Below are positions 8,159 to 15,748 of a DNA stretch of 41,118 nt, one piece after another. Under the pieces are notes generated by a model. The model searched no databases, was not told where the DNA came from, and saw only the letters and a list, made by a program, of their open reading frames with translations. Position numbers and translations under genes: made by a program. Each line of letters starts with the position of its first letter. Within the stretch, counting starts at the first letter, position 1. Source of the DNA: Bacillota bacterium (GTDB lineage Bacteria; Bacillota; Clostridia; Peptostreptococcales; Anaerovoracaceae); the NCBI GenBank assembly GCA_017459895.1, contig JAFUCA010000018.1, forward strand, positions 1 through 41,118. Direction: 5' to 3'.

Positions 8159-9352
8159 ATCGTAGGCGTTCTTATCGATCGTAATGGTTCTCTCTTCGGA
8201 AACAGAGGAGCCGACAAAGTTCTCGGCAACAAACCGGATCTGCGCTCCGCTGCAGGAGACAGGCAAAGGCTGGTCATTCGCGAAATCCTCCCAGATGCCG
8301 CAGTTTCCTCTTATCTGAGCTCTGACCGAAGTCACCTCGCCGTAGTTCGGATCGATCACCGGCTCCTGCAGCTGCAGCAGCTGTCCGTAGGTGACCGCAG
8401 GGATATCGTATACCTCTGTGAACCTGGGCCTTCCTGCCCAGATCGCATAGAGCCGCATATCCGAATGCACATTGAACAGCTGTCCCGGCAGCAGTTTCCT
8501 GCCGCTGCCGTCACGGTTCGTGTTCCATTCCCGGAAGACCCGTCCCTCCGGCGCCTCAAAAAGATCGTGGGGCGCCCGCAGCTGTGTCCCGCTGGCGCAG
8601 GAAACCGGCTGATCCGCCGCCTCTCCATCCGCAGCCGCCTCGGCCTTCGCGCCGTTGCCGTCGTATTGCACGAGAAAATCGCTTCCCGCGATATAGAGTA
8701 CGCCATCCGTTGAGGTGCGCCAGTCGGAGACCATCCCCTCCTCTGCATCCCTCAAAACGCCCTCCGGCATTCCGATCACGGTCCGGCCGCCTCCGCCCAT
8801 GGAGAAGCTCTTCCCCGGTACCAGCGCGCGCAGAGCGTCACATCCGAAGAACATATCATCCGCCATCTGCAGGGAGCGGTTGTCCTGCCCGGTGAAATCG
8901 ATGGACTTCAGGCTGCTGCAGTACATGAACATTCTCGACATGTCCATCACAGCGGATGTATCGATGCTTCCGAGAATGACTTCCTTCAGATTCCTGCAGG
9001 ACAGGAACATGCAGCTCATATCCGCCACCTTACCGGTCCGGAGCATCGAAAGATCGACTTGTTTCAGTTTCGTGCAGCTGCACAGAAGCCAGCTCAGATC
9101 GACTGTATTGGACGTGTCGAGTCCGTGAAAATCGATATCCTCCAGAGCAGTGCAGTTCATAAACGCGCCCACCAGACTGACCACACCGGATACCGTATCC
9201 TCAAAAGCGATCCTGCGGATCTCAGGTCTGTATTCGTCCCAGGGGTATTTCCCGTCCGCCGACACGCTTTCGGCCATACCCTGACCTATGATCAGTTCTC
9301 CCGAATCGGAAATCGTCCATTCACATGTTCCCCAGTTTCCAGTGGCAATCAC
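4640..9352 (-). CDS. Giant BspA/YDG-repeat protein without signal peptide
   Basis: About 1570 residues. I place the start at a GTG (9352) with GGAGGT six bases upstream, not at a GTG 20 codons earlier that lies inside the pduL terminator. Residues 1-190 form a BspA-type leucine-rich region (DUF285; repeated MSxMF and C-x-LK motifs). Residues about 224-302 are a Listeria-Bacteroides (InlB B-type) repeat ending in RLYAIWAG. From residue 399 to the end there are 15 tandem units of about 76-80 residues with the pattern (F/V)xYDG, LPEGV, YxGNxAVDAGxY and W-x-I. The last unit is degenerate and carries an insertion. Such modules normally sit on secreted adhesins, but no signal peptide, LPXTG or membrane anchor is visible. 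It overlaps cls by eight bases. Confidence 0.85.
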   Translation of the reverse strand: MIATGNWGTCEWTISDSGELIIGQGMAESVSADGKYPWDEYRPEIRRIAFEDTVSGVVSLVGAFMNCTALEDIDFHGLDTSNTVDLSWLLCSCTKLKQVDLSMLRTGKVADMSCMFLSCRNLKEVILGSIDTSAVMDMSRMFMYCSSLKSIDFTGQDNRSLQMADDMFFGCDALRALVPGKSFSMGGGGRTVIGMPEGVLRDAEEGMVSDWRTSTDGVLYIAGSDFLVQYDGNGAKAEAAADGEAADQPVSCASGTQLRAPHDLFEAPEGRVFREWNTNRDGSGRKLLPGQLFNVHSDMRLYAIWAGRPRFTEVYDIPAVTYGQLLQLQEPVIDPNYGEVTSVRAQIRGNCGIWEDFANDQPLPVSCSGAQIRFVAENFVGSSVSEERTITIDKNAYDMSEVHWVLPEDLTYDGQEKEVHLEGLPEGVTAEYAGNTAVEVGEYTALAAYTYDEENYEPPQPAPALTWTITKGRYRMSDLEWSYMEAFTYDGQPKSVRLEGLPEGTVPYYSGADAVDAGTYVATAGLDYDIDNYSSPDPVRPCTWRILKTTHDMSGVHWDGPAVFTYDGSPKKVELSGLPQGVRAEYTGNEAVDAGVYTARAAFVPEDPVNYEIPEPVEFTWEITRADHDMSRACWTEDALVYTGEPQQIGMTGIPEGISVLYEGQTAVDAGEYTVRAEFCVDDLNNYNQMDPITKTWRILKADIDMSKVRWNYSSPYVYNGAEKLVELKNVPRQVEEVTYTGQRGVNAGSYTACAEFTYDTENYNPPVIRDCPWTILKANLKLQDLCWDYEGPFTYDGQEHSVRIANLPDNAEVTYENAAAAGAGNYVCRAHITPKDPDNFNTPQPLELRWEIRKAVFDISDSFWEEDAQRIFDGTTKSIGLRGLPEGIRVSYEGNEATDAGSYRAKAVFAVEDTDNFLPPPSREISWDVAPAAIDLSGITWSYSRPFVYDGSEKEIVLQGLPEGVTARYTGNVASDAGEYAAQATLIPPEGSSFRETKILGRVWRIDRADIDVSGVYWDCPKDFVYDGTLKSVCLRGVPDLVKAEYTGQEAIDAGTYQAEAALIPYDSDNYNVPVVPGCTWNIARADIDIRQASWSGYDTFVYDGTTHRVLLRDLPDSVEAVYEGNAASDAGNYIATASFVPKDPENFMPPHPMQYEWSIAKAQIRAENVYWTSGGDDLVYDGREHGIRLAGLPQGVKAAAKGNTAVNAGQYIASAVLEPEDYVNFLPYVVEPYRWEISRAEIDISDVMWASSGELVYDGSMKVVGLTGLSDEVSVEYENNVAVDAGTYHASAVLSTSNQNYTAPEIEGCTWTIEKAVPDISGVTWSYAFEFTYDGYEKSVQLLDLPKGMSAQYTGNAAIEAGEYEARATLIMEDSMNYEAPEVTPLTWKIGRRDYDMSRAVWVGAEGFVYDGTAKSVVLSGLEEGLEPIYQDNVAVDAGEYTASARFLYDENNYNPPQDLTCTWQIRKAPLDLSGARWDYEGPLRANGRMRTVTLAADGPQQGLVGKMFGRGKEPDYIGLPPGTTVRYEGNSAKAPGVYEAKAYLSVPPQPNHEVTEPMVLTWEITND

Positions 9353-9397
9353 GCTGCTACCTCCATGTATCTGAAAAGAATCGTATTCATTGGCGCA

Positions 9398-9441
9398 AAT
9401 AAAATACACCACTCTATTATCTCACAACAAAGTGGTGTATT
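9398..9441 (-). terminator. Terminator of the tig-to-pduL run
   Basis: A perfect 11-base inverted repeat, AATACACCACT (9441-9431 on the minus strand) and AGTGGTGTATT (9413-9403), has a 17-base loop and is followed by a T-rich tract. It lies about 20 bases after the pduL stop codon and only about 50 bases before the start of the giant repeat-protein gene. Confidence 0.75.
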
Positions 9442-9459
9442 ACAAGTAAAACGCGAGAT

Positions 9460-10032
9460 TTATTTGATGATCTCAGCTACCGCGTCCGGTCCGCAGCCGG
9501 CAGCGTTGCCCTCATCCGTATCCAGATGGACTTCTCTTTCGTGCTTCTCACCGGCTCTGACGACAACGTTATCAAAGATCAGGCCTCTCTCTCCATCGAT
9601 CTTCAGGCAGACCACGTCGTGATCCTTCACGCCCGCCTCAATGGCCTGCTCCGGGTTCAGATGCACATGTCTCTGCGCTACCATGACACCGTGATCCAGT
9701 TCAACCTCACCGCAGGGGCCGATCAGTTTGCAGCCCGGGGTGCCCTCCAGATGGCCGGATTCTCTGACGGGAGCCTTGATCCCCAGCGTTCTGGCATCGG
9801 TCATTGCCAGTTCTACCTGTGTCTCCGGCCGAACCGGTCCGAGCACGCGGATGCCGGTCAGTGTTTTTTTCGGTCCCACGATATCAACCTTCTCCTCGGA
9901 AGCAAACTGTCCCGGCTGTACCAGCGGCTTGGTCGGTGTCAGCTCGTGACCCTCTCCGAACAGAATGTTCAGATGCTCCTGCGAGAGATGTACGTGTTTG
10001 TTGGATAATCCAATCTTGACTGTGTAACCCAT
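9460..10032 (-). CDS. pduL: Phosphate propanoyltransferase / phosphotransacetylase PduL
   Basis: A 190-residue PduL-family phosphotransacylase, which moves an acyl group between CoA and phosphate, linking acetyl- or propionyl-CoA to acyl phosphate and ATP formation. The metal-ligand histidines are visible in SNKHVHLS near the N-terminus and QRHVHLNPEQA in the middle. A third conserved segment is HLDTDEGNA near the C-terminus. It lacks the N-terminal encapsulation peptide of microcompartment PduL and no microcompartment gene is nearby, so a cytosolic energy-metabolism role like that of Pta is likely (inference). It follows hpt by 29 bases with AAGGAGAAAGG upstream, and it is the last gene before a terminator. 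Confidence 0.92.
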   Translation of the reverse strand: MGYTVKIGLSNKHVHLSQEHLNILFGEGHELTPTKPLVQPGQFASEEKVDIVGPKKTLTGIRVLGPVRPETQVELAMTDARTLGIKAPVRESGHLEGTPGCKLIGPCGEVELDHGVMVAQRHVHLNPEQAIEAGVKDHDVVCLKIDGERGLIFDNVVVRAGEKHEREVHLDTDEGNAAGCGPDAVAEIIK

Positions 10033-10061
10033 TTCGATCCTTTCTCCTTATGTCCTTGCAG

Positions 10062-10589
10062 TTAATCCTCCAGATATGTAACATACGGGAGGTTCCTATA
10101 TTTTTGATCATAGTCCAGACCGTAGCCGACGATAAACCGGTCGTCCACGGTAAATCCTATGTAATCAACATCGATCTCGACCCGCCGCCCTTCCGGCTTG
10201 TCCAGAAGCGTGCAGATCTTCACGGTCCTGGCACCGCGGCTGGAGATGTATCCGCGAAGGTAGTTGAGGGTAACGCCGCTGTCCACGATATCCTCGACGA
10301 TGATCACGTGCTTTCCCTCGATATCCGTATCCAGGTCCTTATTGATCTTGACCACGCCGGAGGTCCTGGTGGCGGAGCCGTAACTGCTGACTGCCATAAA
10401 ATCAATGGTCATGTCCAGCTCGACGCATTTCATCAGGTCTGCCATCCACAGAACAGCCCCCCGGAGGATGCCGATCATGACGATCTCTTCCCCCTGGTAT
10501 TCCCGGGTGATCCGCTGTCCGATCTCCTTCGCCTTCTGCAGGATTTCTTTCTGCGTGATCATGACGGTTCCTATCGTGTCCTCATGCAT
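10062..10589 (-). CDS. hpt: Hypoxanthine phosphoribosyltransferase
   Basis: A purine salvage enzyme of 175 residues that converts hypoxanthine or guanine plus PRPP to IMP or GMP. The PRPP-binding motif VEDIVDSGVTL is intact, and the flexible-loop region VSSYGSATRTSG is present. I chose the ATG at 10589 over one five codons upstream because AGGAGG lies seven bases before it and the resulting N-terminus (MHEDTIGTVMITQKEI) matches family lengths. This start overlaps the preceding DUF1232 gene by eight bases, so the two are probably translationally coupled. Confidence 0.95.
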   Translation of the reverse strand: MHEDTIGTVMITQKEILQKAKEIGQRITREYQGEEIVMIGILRGAVLWMADLMKCVELDMTIDFMAVSSYGSATRTSGVVKINKDLDTDIEGKHVIIVEDIVDSGVTLNYLRGYISSRGARTVKICTLLDKPEGRRVEIDVDYIGFTVDDRFIVGYGLDYDQKYRNLPYVTYLED

Positions 10590-10914
10590 CTTTGTCCTCC
10601 TCATCTACGTCATATTCTACATCATCGACGACGTTTTTACCACGGAATTTTCTGGAATAATCCTTTGGCTTCTCTCCGATCCAGTATTTGTCCAGTTCGC
10701 TGGACAGATACCACAGAATGAGCGCCCACAGAACGATGTCATCCAGAAAACCGAAGGGAAATATGACCGGAGGAATGATGTCAATGGGGAGAAACAGATA
10801 TACGATGCCGGCGACGACCAGTGCCTTCTTGTACCAGGGCACAGCTTTATCGGCCATCATGAAGCGGATGGCCTTCAGTCTCTTCAACAGTACTCTGAAC
10901 CCAAAAAACTGCAT
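10582..10914 (-). CDS. DUF1232 (YkvA-like) membrane protein
   Basis: A 110-residue protein with the DUF1232 core WYKKALVVAGIVYLFLPIDI followed by a PxxxFPFGFLDD element and a second hydrophobic stretch (residues about 60-75). The C-terminus is strongly acidic. The family is widespread, membrane-associated and of unknown biochemical function. The start codon immediately follows the engB stop codon (TAAATG), and its ribosome site GGAGG lies within the end of engB. The 3' end overlaps hpt by eight bases. It is therefore an internal gene of the operon, and co-expression is certain even though the role is not known. Confidence 0.85.
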   Translation of the reverse strand: MQFFGFRVLLKRLKAIRFMMADKAVPWYKKALVVAGIVYLFLPIDIIPPVIFPFGFLDDIVLWALILWYLSSELDKYWIGEKPKDYSRKFRGKNVVDDVEYDVDEEDKDA

Positions 10915-11502
10915 TTATTCCTCCAACAGCTGCTCCATTACGTCCAGAAGCTCATCGGCGCCGGTCCGCTTCAGCGCGGATACCGGCAGCACCAGATCCT
11001 CCGGGTCCAGCTGCAAAGTCTGGCGGATCAGCCTGATCTGTTTGTTCAGCTGATTGCGCGAGATCTTGTCCGCCTTCGTGGCAACCACGATGCCGTCCAG
11101 CCCATACGCCTTCAGGTAATCGTGCATGGTCTTATCCTGCGCCGAGGGAGCATGACGGATATCCACCAGCTGAATCACCGTGATCAGATTGTCCCGGTTC
11201 TCCAGATAGTGCTCCATCATCTTTCCCCAGCTCTCGGAGATCGACCTGGACACCTTCGCGTATCCGTATCCGGGCAGATCGACGATTCGAAACGCATCGT
11301 TGACCCGGTAGAAGTTGATGGTTCTGGTTTTCCCGGGACTGCCGCTGACATGGGCCAGCTTCTTTCTGCCGGTCAGAAGATTCAGGAGGGATGACTTGCC
11401 TACGTTCGATCTTCCCGCGAAAGCGATCTCTCTGAGATCCTCCGGCGGATACTGATCCTCACGGACGGCTACCTGTTCAAGCTGCGATTGACTGATCTTC
11501 AT
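10915..11502 (-). CDS. engB: Ribosome biogenesis GTPase YsxC/EngB
   Basis: A 195-residue essential GTPase (YsxC in Bacillus, YihA in E. coli) needed for late 50S subunit assembly. Visible motifs are G1 GRSNVGKSSLLN, G3 DLPGYGYAKV, G4 ATKADK and G5 VSALK. It lies three bases after the lon stop codon, an arrangement (lon-engB) conserved across many Firmicutes. Its ribosome site overlaps the end of lon. Confidence 0.96.
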   Translation of the reverse strand: MKISQSQLEQVAVREDQYPPEDLREIAFAGRSNVGKSSLLNLLTGRKKLAHVSGSPGKTRTINFYRVNDAFRIVDLPGYGYAKVSRSISESWGKMMEHYLENRDNLITVIQLVDIRHAPSAQDKTMHDYLKAYGLDGIVVATKADKISRNQLNKQIRLIRQTLQLDPEDLVLPVSALKRTGADELLDVMEQLLEE

Positions 11503-11505
11503 GAG

Positions 11506-13851
11506 CTAACCCCTGACAAGCACCTGCTTCAGGGCGTCTTTCGCCGTCTTCAGCAGGACAAACTCCATTTCCTCCCGTACCGTTTCGGGAATCTCCTGAA
11601 TATCCACTTCGTTCTCCGACGGCAGCAGGACCTTGCGGATTCCTGCCCTGTGGGCTGCCATGACCTTCTCGCGGATGCCTCCCACCGGCAGTACATTGCC
11701 CCGCAGGGTGATCTCGCCGGTCATAGCGATGTCCTTTCGGGCGGGAATGCCGGTCAGCGTGGAAACGAGCGCGCTGCACATCGTGACGCCGGCGGACGGT
11801 CCGTCCTTCGGAATGGCTCCCTCCGGAATATGGATATGGATATCGTATTTCTTATAAAACTCTTCCTCGATGTTCAGCTCCTTCGCGATGGAACGGATGT
11901 AACTGAGGCCGGTCCTCGCCGATTCCTGCATCACATCCCCCATCTGACCGGTCAGAGCCAGCTTGCCGCTGCCCGGTACGGCAACGGTTTCGATGAAGAG
12001 GGTGTCTCCTCCCACGATGGTCCAGGCAAGGCCGGTGGTCACGCCGACTTCCTTCCTGCCGCGGATGATATCGAAGCGGTACTTCTTCTTGCCGAGGGAC
12101 TCCTCGACCTTCCTGCCGGTGACGCTCACCTTCGCCGTATTCCCGGTGACGTACTGTTTCGCCGCCTTACGGCAGATGGTTCCGATCTCCCGCTCCAGAT
12201 TACGCACGCCCGATTCTCTCGTGTAATAGTTGATGATCGTCTGCAGTCCAGCCTTTGTGAAAGAAATATTGCTCTTCTTCAGACCGTTCTCGCGAATCTG
12301 CTTCGGCACGAGATACTGCTGGGCGATGTGCAGCTTGTCATCCTCGGTATAGCCTGTGACCTGAATGACCTCCATCCGGTCCAGCAGCGGCCGGGGAATG
12401 GTCTCCGTCGTGTTCGCCGTTGTGATGAACATGACCTTGGACAGATCGAAGGGCACCTCCAGATAGTGATCGGTGAAGTCCTTGTTCTGTTCCGGATCCA
12501 GCACCTCCAGCAAAGCCGATGCCGGATCGCCCTTGTAGTCGGCTCCGATCTTATCCACCTCGTCGAACAGGAATACGGGATTGGCGCTTCCGGTGTCCTT
12601 AATGGCACTGATGATCCGGCCGGGAATCGCGCCGATGTAGGTGCGCCGGTGACCCCGGATCTCCGCCTCGTCCCGCACTCCGCCCAGGGACATGCGGACG
12701 AACTCCCTGCCGATGGACCGGGCAACGCTTTTGGCGATGGAGGTCTTGCCGGTTCCCGGAGGCCCGACGAGACACAGGATCGGTCCCTTCAGACCTTCGG
12801 AGAGCTGCATGACCGCCAGATATTCCAGTACCCGTTCCTTGACCTTCTCCAGGCCGTAATGGTCTTCGTTCAGGATCTTCTCGGCCTCGATCAGGTCGAT
12901 GTTGTCTTCGGTGTATTTGTTCCAGGGCAGCTCCAGGATGGTTTCGATATAGTTGCGGCTGACCGTCGCCTCCGCGGAGGACGCCTGCATCTTCGAGAAA
13001 CGGCTGATCTCCTTCTCGATCTTCTCCCGGGTCTTATCCTCCAGCTCCAGCTCGTCCAGCTTTTGGAGGAAATCCGCCACTTCGTCCTCTACATCCTCTG
13101 TGCCGCCCAGTTCCTCCTGAATGGCCCGCATCTGCTCCCGCAGATAGTATTCCCTCTGGTTCTGATTGATCTGGGATTTGACCTTCGTGGAGATGTCCTG
13201 CTCGATCTTGAGGATCTCGATTTCCCGCAGCAGGATGCTGTTCAGCTTCTCCAGCCGCTCCTTCGGATCCAGCAGCTCCAGAAGGGCCTGCTTGTCCTCC
13301 AGACGGATCTCTATGTGGGATGCGATCATATCCGACATACGCCCGGCTTCCTCGATGGTGACCACGGAGGCGAACACTTCCGGTGCCAGATTCTGATTCA
13401 GATTGATGTATTCATCGAAGCTCGTCAGCACGGTGCGCATGAGGGCTTCCGTCTCGGGATCACTGGAATCGGATTCGATGGGCTCCAGCGGTTTGATCCT
13501 GCACTGAAAGAACGGCACTTCGAACAGCACCTCCTCGATCGTCCCCCGGCAGATCCCCTCCACCAGCACCCGGATGGAATCTCCGGGCAGCCGCAGCATC
13601 TGCTTGATCCGGCCGATGGTCCCCAGGTGATAGAAATCCTCCGGGGTCGGCAGGTCGGTATTCTCATCCATCTGGGACGAGAGGAATATATACTGATTGC
13701 TGACCATCGCCTTCTCGAGGGCGTTGATCGACTTCTCTCTTCCGATGTCAAAATGAAGCACCATATTCGGAAAAACCGACAGACCCCGCAGCGGGATCAT
13801 CGGCAGATCCATGGTTTTTTTATCAAAAATAATTCTGTCTTTGTCTTCCAC
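11506..13851 (-). CDS. lon: ATP-dependent Lon protease
   Basis: A 781-residue LonA protease that degrades misfolded and regulatory proteins. Order of domains: Lon substrate-binding N-domain (about 10-200), coiled-coil region, AAA+ module with Walker A GPPGTGKT near residue 362 and Walker B VFLFDEVDK, then the protease domain with the Ser-Lys dyad (Ser in DGPSAGV near 683, Lys in GGIREKV near 726). The start is a GTG at 13851 with GGAGA seven bases upstream. It sits 16 bases after clpX. Length and motifs are typical of LonA rather than membrane LonB. Confidence 0.97.
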   Translation of the reverse strand: MEDKDRIIFDKKTMDLPMIPLRGLSVFPNMVLHFDIGREKSINALEKAMVSNQYIFLSSQMDENTDLPTPEDFYHLGTIGRIKQMLRLPGDSIRVLVEGICRGTIEEVLFEVPFFQCRIKPLEPIESDSSDPETEALMRTVLTSFDEYINLNQNLAPEVFASVVTIEEAGRMSDMIASHIEIRLEDKQALLELLDPKERLEKLNSILLREIEILKIEQDISTKVKSQINQNQREYYLREQMRAIQEELGGTEDVEDEVADFLQKLDELELEDKTREKIEKEISRFSKMQASSAEATVSRNYIETILELPWNKYTEDNIDLIEAEKILNEDHYGLEKVKERVLEYLAVMQLSEGLKGPILCLVGPPGTGKTSIAKSVARSIGREFVRMSLGGVRDEAEIRGHRRTYIGAIPGRIISAIKDTGSANPVFLFDEVDKIGADYKGDPASALLEVLDPEQNKDFTDHYLEVPFDLSKVMFITTANTTETIPRPLLDRMEVIQVTGYTEDDKLHIAQQYLVPKQIRENGLKKSNISFTKAGLQTIINYYTRESGVRNLEREIGTICRKAAKQYVTGNTAKVSVTGRKVEESLGKKKYRFDIIRGRKEVGVTTGLAWTIVGGDTLFIETVAVPGSGKLALTGQMGDVMQESARTGLSYIRSIAKELNIEEEFYKKYDIHIHIPEGAIPKDGPSAGVTMCSALVSTLTGIPARKDIAMTGEITLRGNVLPVGGIREKVMAAHRAGIRKVLLPSENEVDIQEIPETVREEMEFVLLKTAKDALKQVLVRG

Positions 13852-13867
13852 GATTGTTCTCCAAGTT

Positions 13868-15115
13868 TCAAGCGGTCTCGGACAGGATCAGCTCCGGATC
13901 CTTCTCCTCCTCCACAGTCTGTCTGGTGATCCGGCAGCCGGTGACGTCCGTTCTGGAGGGAAGCTCGAACATGATATTGGTCATGATCCGCTCCATGATG
14001 CCCCGAAGCCCCCGGGCACCGGTCTTCCTTGCCAGCGCCTGTTCAGCGATCGCCTCGATGGCATCGTCGGTGATCTCCAGCTCCACCCGGTCCATCTCCA
14101 GAAGCTTCTGATACTGTTTCACCAGAGCGTTTTTCGGTTCGGTCAGAATCCGCATCAGCGCTTCCTTTGACAGCTCCTCCAGGGATACCAGCACCGGAAG
14201 ACGGCCGATGATTTCCGGGATCAGCCCGTATTTCAGAAGATCCTCCGGCTGGGCATGCTGCAGCAGCGCCTCCCGGTCGATCTTGTTGCTGTCCACACTG
14301 GCATTAAAGCCGATGACCTTATCCCCGAGTCTCTTCTGGATCACCTTGTCGATTCCGCTGAACGCGCCTCCGCAGATGAACAGAACGTTCTTCGTATCAA
14401 AGGGAATGAACTCCTGCTGCGGGTGCTTGCGTCCGCCATTGGGGGGAACGTTGGCCACCGTGCCTTCGATGATCTTCAGCAGAGCCTGCTGCACGCCCTC
14501 ACCGCTCACGTCTCGGGTGATGGACGGGTTCTCTGACTTGCGGGCGATCTTATCGATCTCGTCCACATAGATGATGCCCTGCTGGGCCCGTTCGATGTCC
14601 CAGTCCGCCGCCTGGATCAGCTTCAGCAGAATGTTCTCCACATCCTCACCCACATAGCCGGCCTCCGTCAGCGTCGTGGCGTCGGCGATGGCAAAGGGCA
14701 CATCCAGGATCCGCGCCAGAGTCTGCGCCAGCAGCGTCTTGCCCGATCCGGTGGGACCGATCATGACGATGTTGCTCTTCTGGATCTCCACATCATCGTC
14801 GTCCAATCCCAGATGGATCCTCTTATAATGATTGTAGACGGCTACCGCCAGGGTTTTTTTGGCGGCCTCCTGGCCGATCACATATTCCGACAGGACCTCC
14901 GCGATCTCCATGGGCTTCGGAAGATGGACCTTCTCGCCTTCGATCAGATCCTGCGCCGCTTCCTGTTCCTTCTCGTTGATGAGATCCAGACACAGATCCA
15001 CGCATTCATCGCAGATGTACACGTCCGGTCCGCTGATCAGTCTGCGCACCTGGCTCTGGGGCCTGCCGCAGAACGAGCAGCACAGTTCGTTGTTTTCGTC
15101 AAATTTCTTTACCAT
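13868..15115 (-). CDS. clpX: ClpX, ATPase subunit of the ClpXP protease
   Basis: A 415-residue AAA+ unfoldase that recognises, unfolds and feeds proteins into ClpP. The N-terminal zinc-binding domain shows CSFCG and CDECVDLC. The ATPase has Walker A GPTGSGKT near residue 119, Walker [11 protein letters not shown], and the ClpP-docking loop of the IGF type (VIGFNAS). The pore motif GYVGED is present. It follows clpP by 21 bases and precedes lon by 16, so the two main cytosolic proteases are expressed together downstream of trigger factor. Confidence 0.97.
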   Translation of the reverse strand: MVKKFDENNELCCSFCGRPQSQVRRLISGPDVYICDECVDLCLDLINEKEQEAAQDLIEGEKVHLPKPMEIAEVLSEYVIGQEAAKKTLAVAVYNHYKRIHLGLDDDDVEIQKSNIVMIGPTGSGKTLLAQTLARILDVPFAIADATTLTEAGYVGEDVENILLKLIQAADWDIERAQQGIIYVDEIDKIARKSENPSITRDVSGEGVQQALLKIIEGTVANVPPNGGRKHPQQEFIPFDTKNVLFICGGAFSGIDKVIQKRLGDKVIGFNASVDSNKIDREALLQHAQPEDLLKYGLIPEIIGRLPVLVSLEELSKEALMRILTEPKNALVKQYQKLLEMDRVELEITDDAIEAIAEQALARKTGARGLRGIMERIMTNIMFELPSRTDVTGCRITRQTVEEEKDPELILSETA

Positions 15116-15136
15116 TCCGTTCTCCCGCGCTGCCTG

Positions 15137-15718
15137 CTATCTCTCCTCGATCACATGGTCAACGAGACCATATTCCATCGCTTCGGCAGCGGACATGAAA
15201 TGATCCCGATCCGTATCTTTCTCGATGATTTCCAAAGGCTGGCCTGTCGTCTCACTCATGATCCGGTTCAGTTTTTCTCTGGTTCTGAGAAGCCACTCGG
15301 CCCGGATCTTCACATCCTCCGCCTGGCCGGATGCTCCGCCGAGGGGCTGGTGGATCATGATCTCCGCATTGGGCAGCGCGTAGCGCTTGCCCTTCTCCCC
15401 GGCGGCGAGAAGGAATGCTCCCATGCTGGCCGCCAGACCTACGCAGATCGTCGATACCTGGGGCTTGATATACCGCATGGTATCAAAGATTGCCATCCCG
15501 GCGGATACGGATCCGCCGGGACTGTTGATGTAAATGTTAATATCCTTTTCGGGGTCTTCTGCCTCGAGGAACAGAAGCTGCGCCACCACGAGACTCGCCA
15601 GATGATCCGTGATCTCCTCTCCGATGAAGATGATCCGATCCTTCAGAAGTCTCGAATAGATGTCGTACATTCTTTCTCCGCCGCCGGTCTGTTCGACGAC
15701 ATAAGGAATCAATGCCAT
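15137..15718 (-). CDS. clpP: ClpP, proteolytic subunit
   Basis: A 193-residue serine protease that forms a tetradecameric barrel capped by ClpX or ClpC. The catalytic triad is visible: Ser98 in GLAASMGAF, His123 in MIHQPLGG, and Asp near residue 172 in KDTDRDHF. The N-terminal peptide is short, as expected for a zymogen with a small propeptide. AGGAGG lies six bases before the start. It sits between tig and clpX, a conserved order. Confidence 0.97.
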   Translation of the reverse strand: MALIPYVVEQTGGGERMYDIYSRLLKDRIIFIGEEITDHLASLVVAQLLFLEAEDPEKDINIYINSPGGSVSAGMAIFDTMRYIKPQVSTICVGLAASMGAFLLAAGEKGKRYALPNAEIMIHQPLGGASGQAEDVKIRAEWLLRTREKLNRIMSETTGQPLEIIEKDTDRDHFMSAAEAMEYGLVDHVIEER

Positions 15719-15748
15719 GGGCTGCCTCCTGTTCTTCCCGAATAATGC

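Noticed and set aside
4469-8713. A 1414-codon open frame on the plus strand
   Set aside because: It is the exact antisense of the repeat-protein gene and inherits its periodicity. It has Arg/Pro-rich composition, no domain motif and no ribosome site. Other long plus-strand frames (3025-4653, 11488-13929, 20617-21714) are antisense shadows of cls, lon and arcA in the same way.
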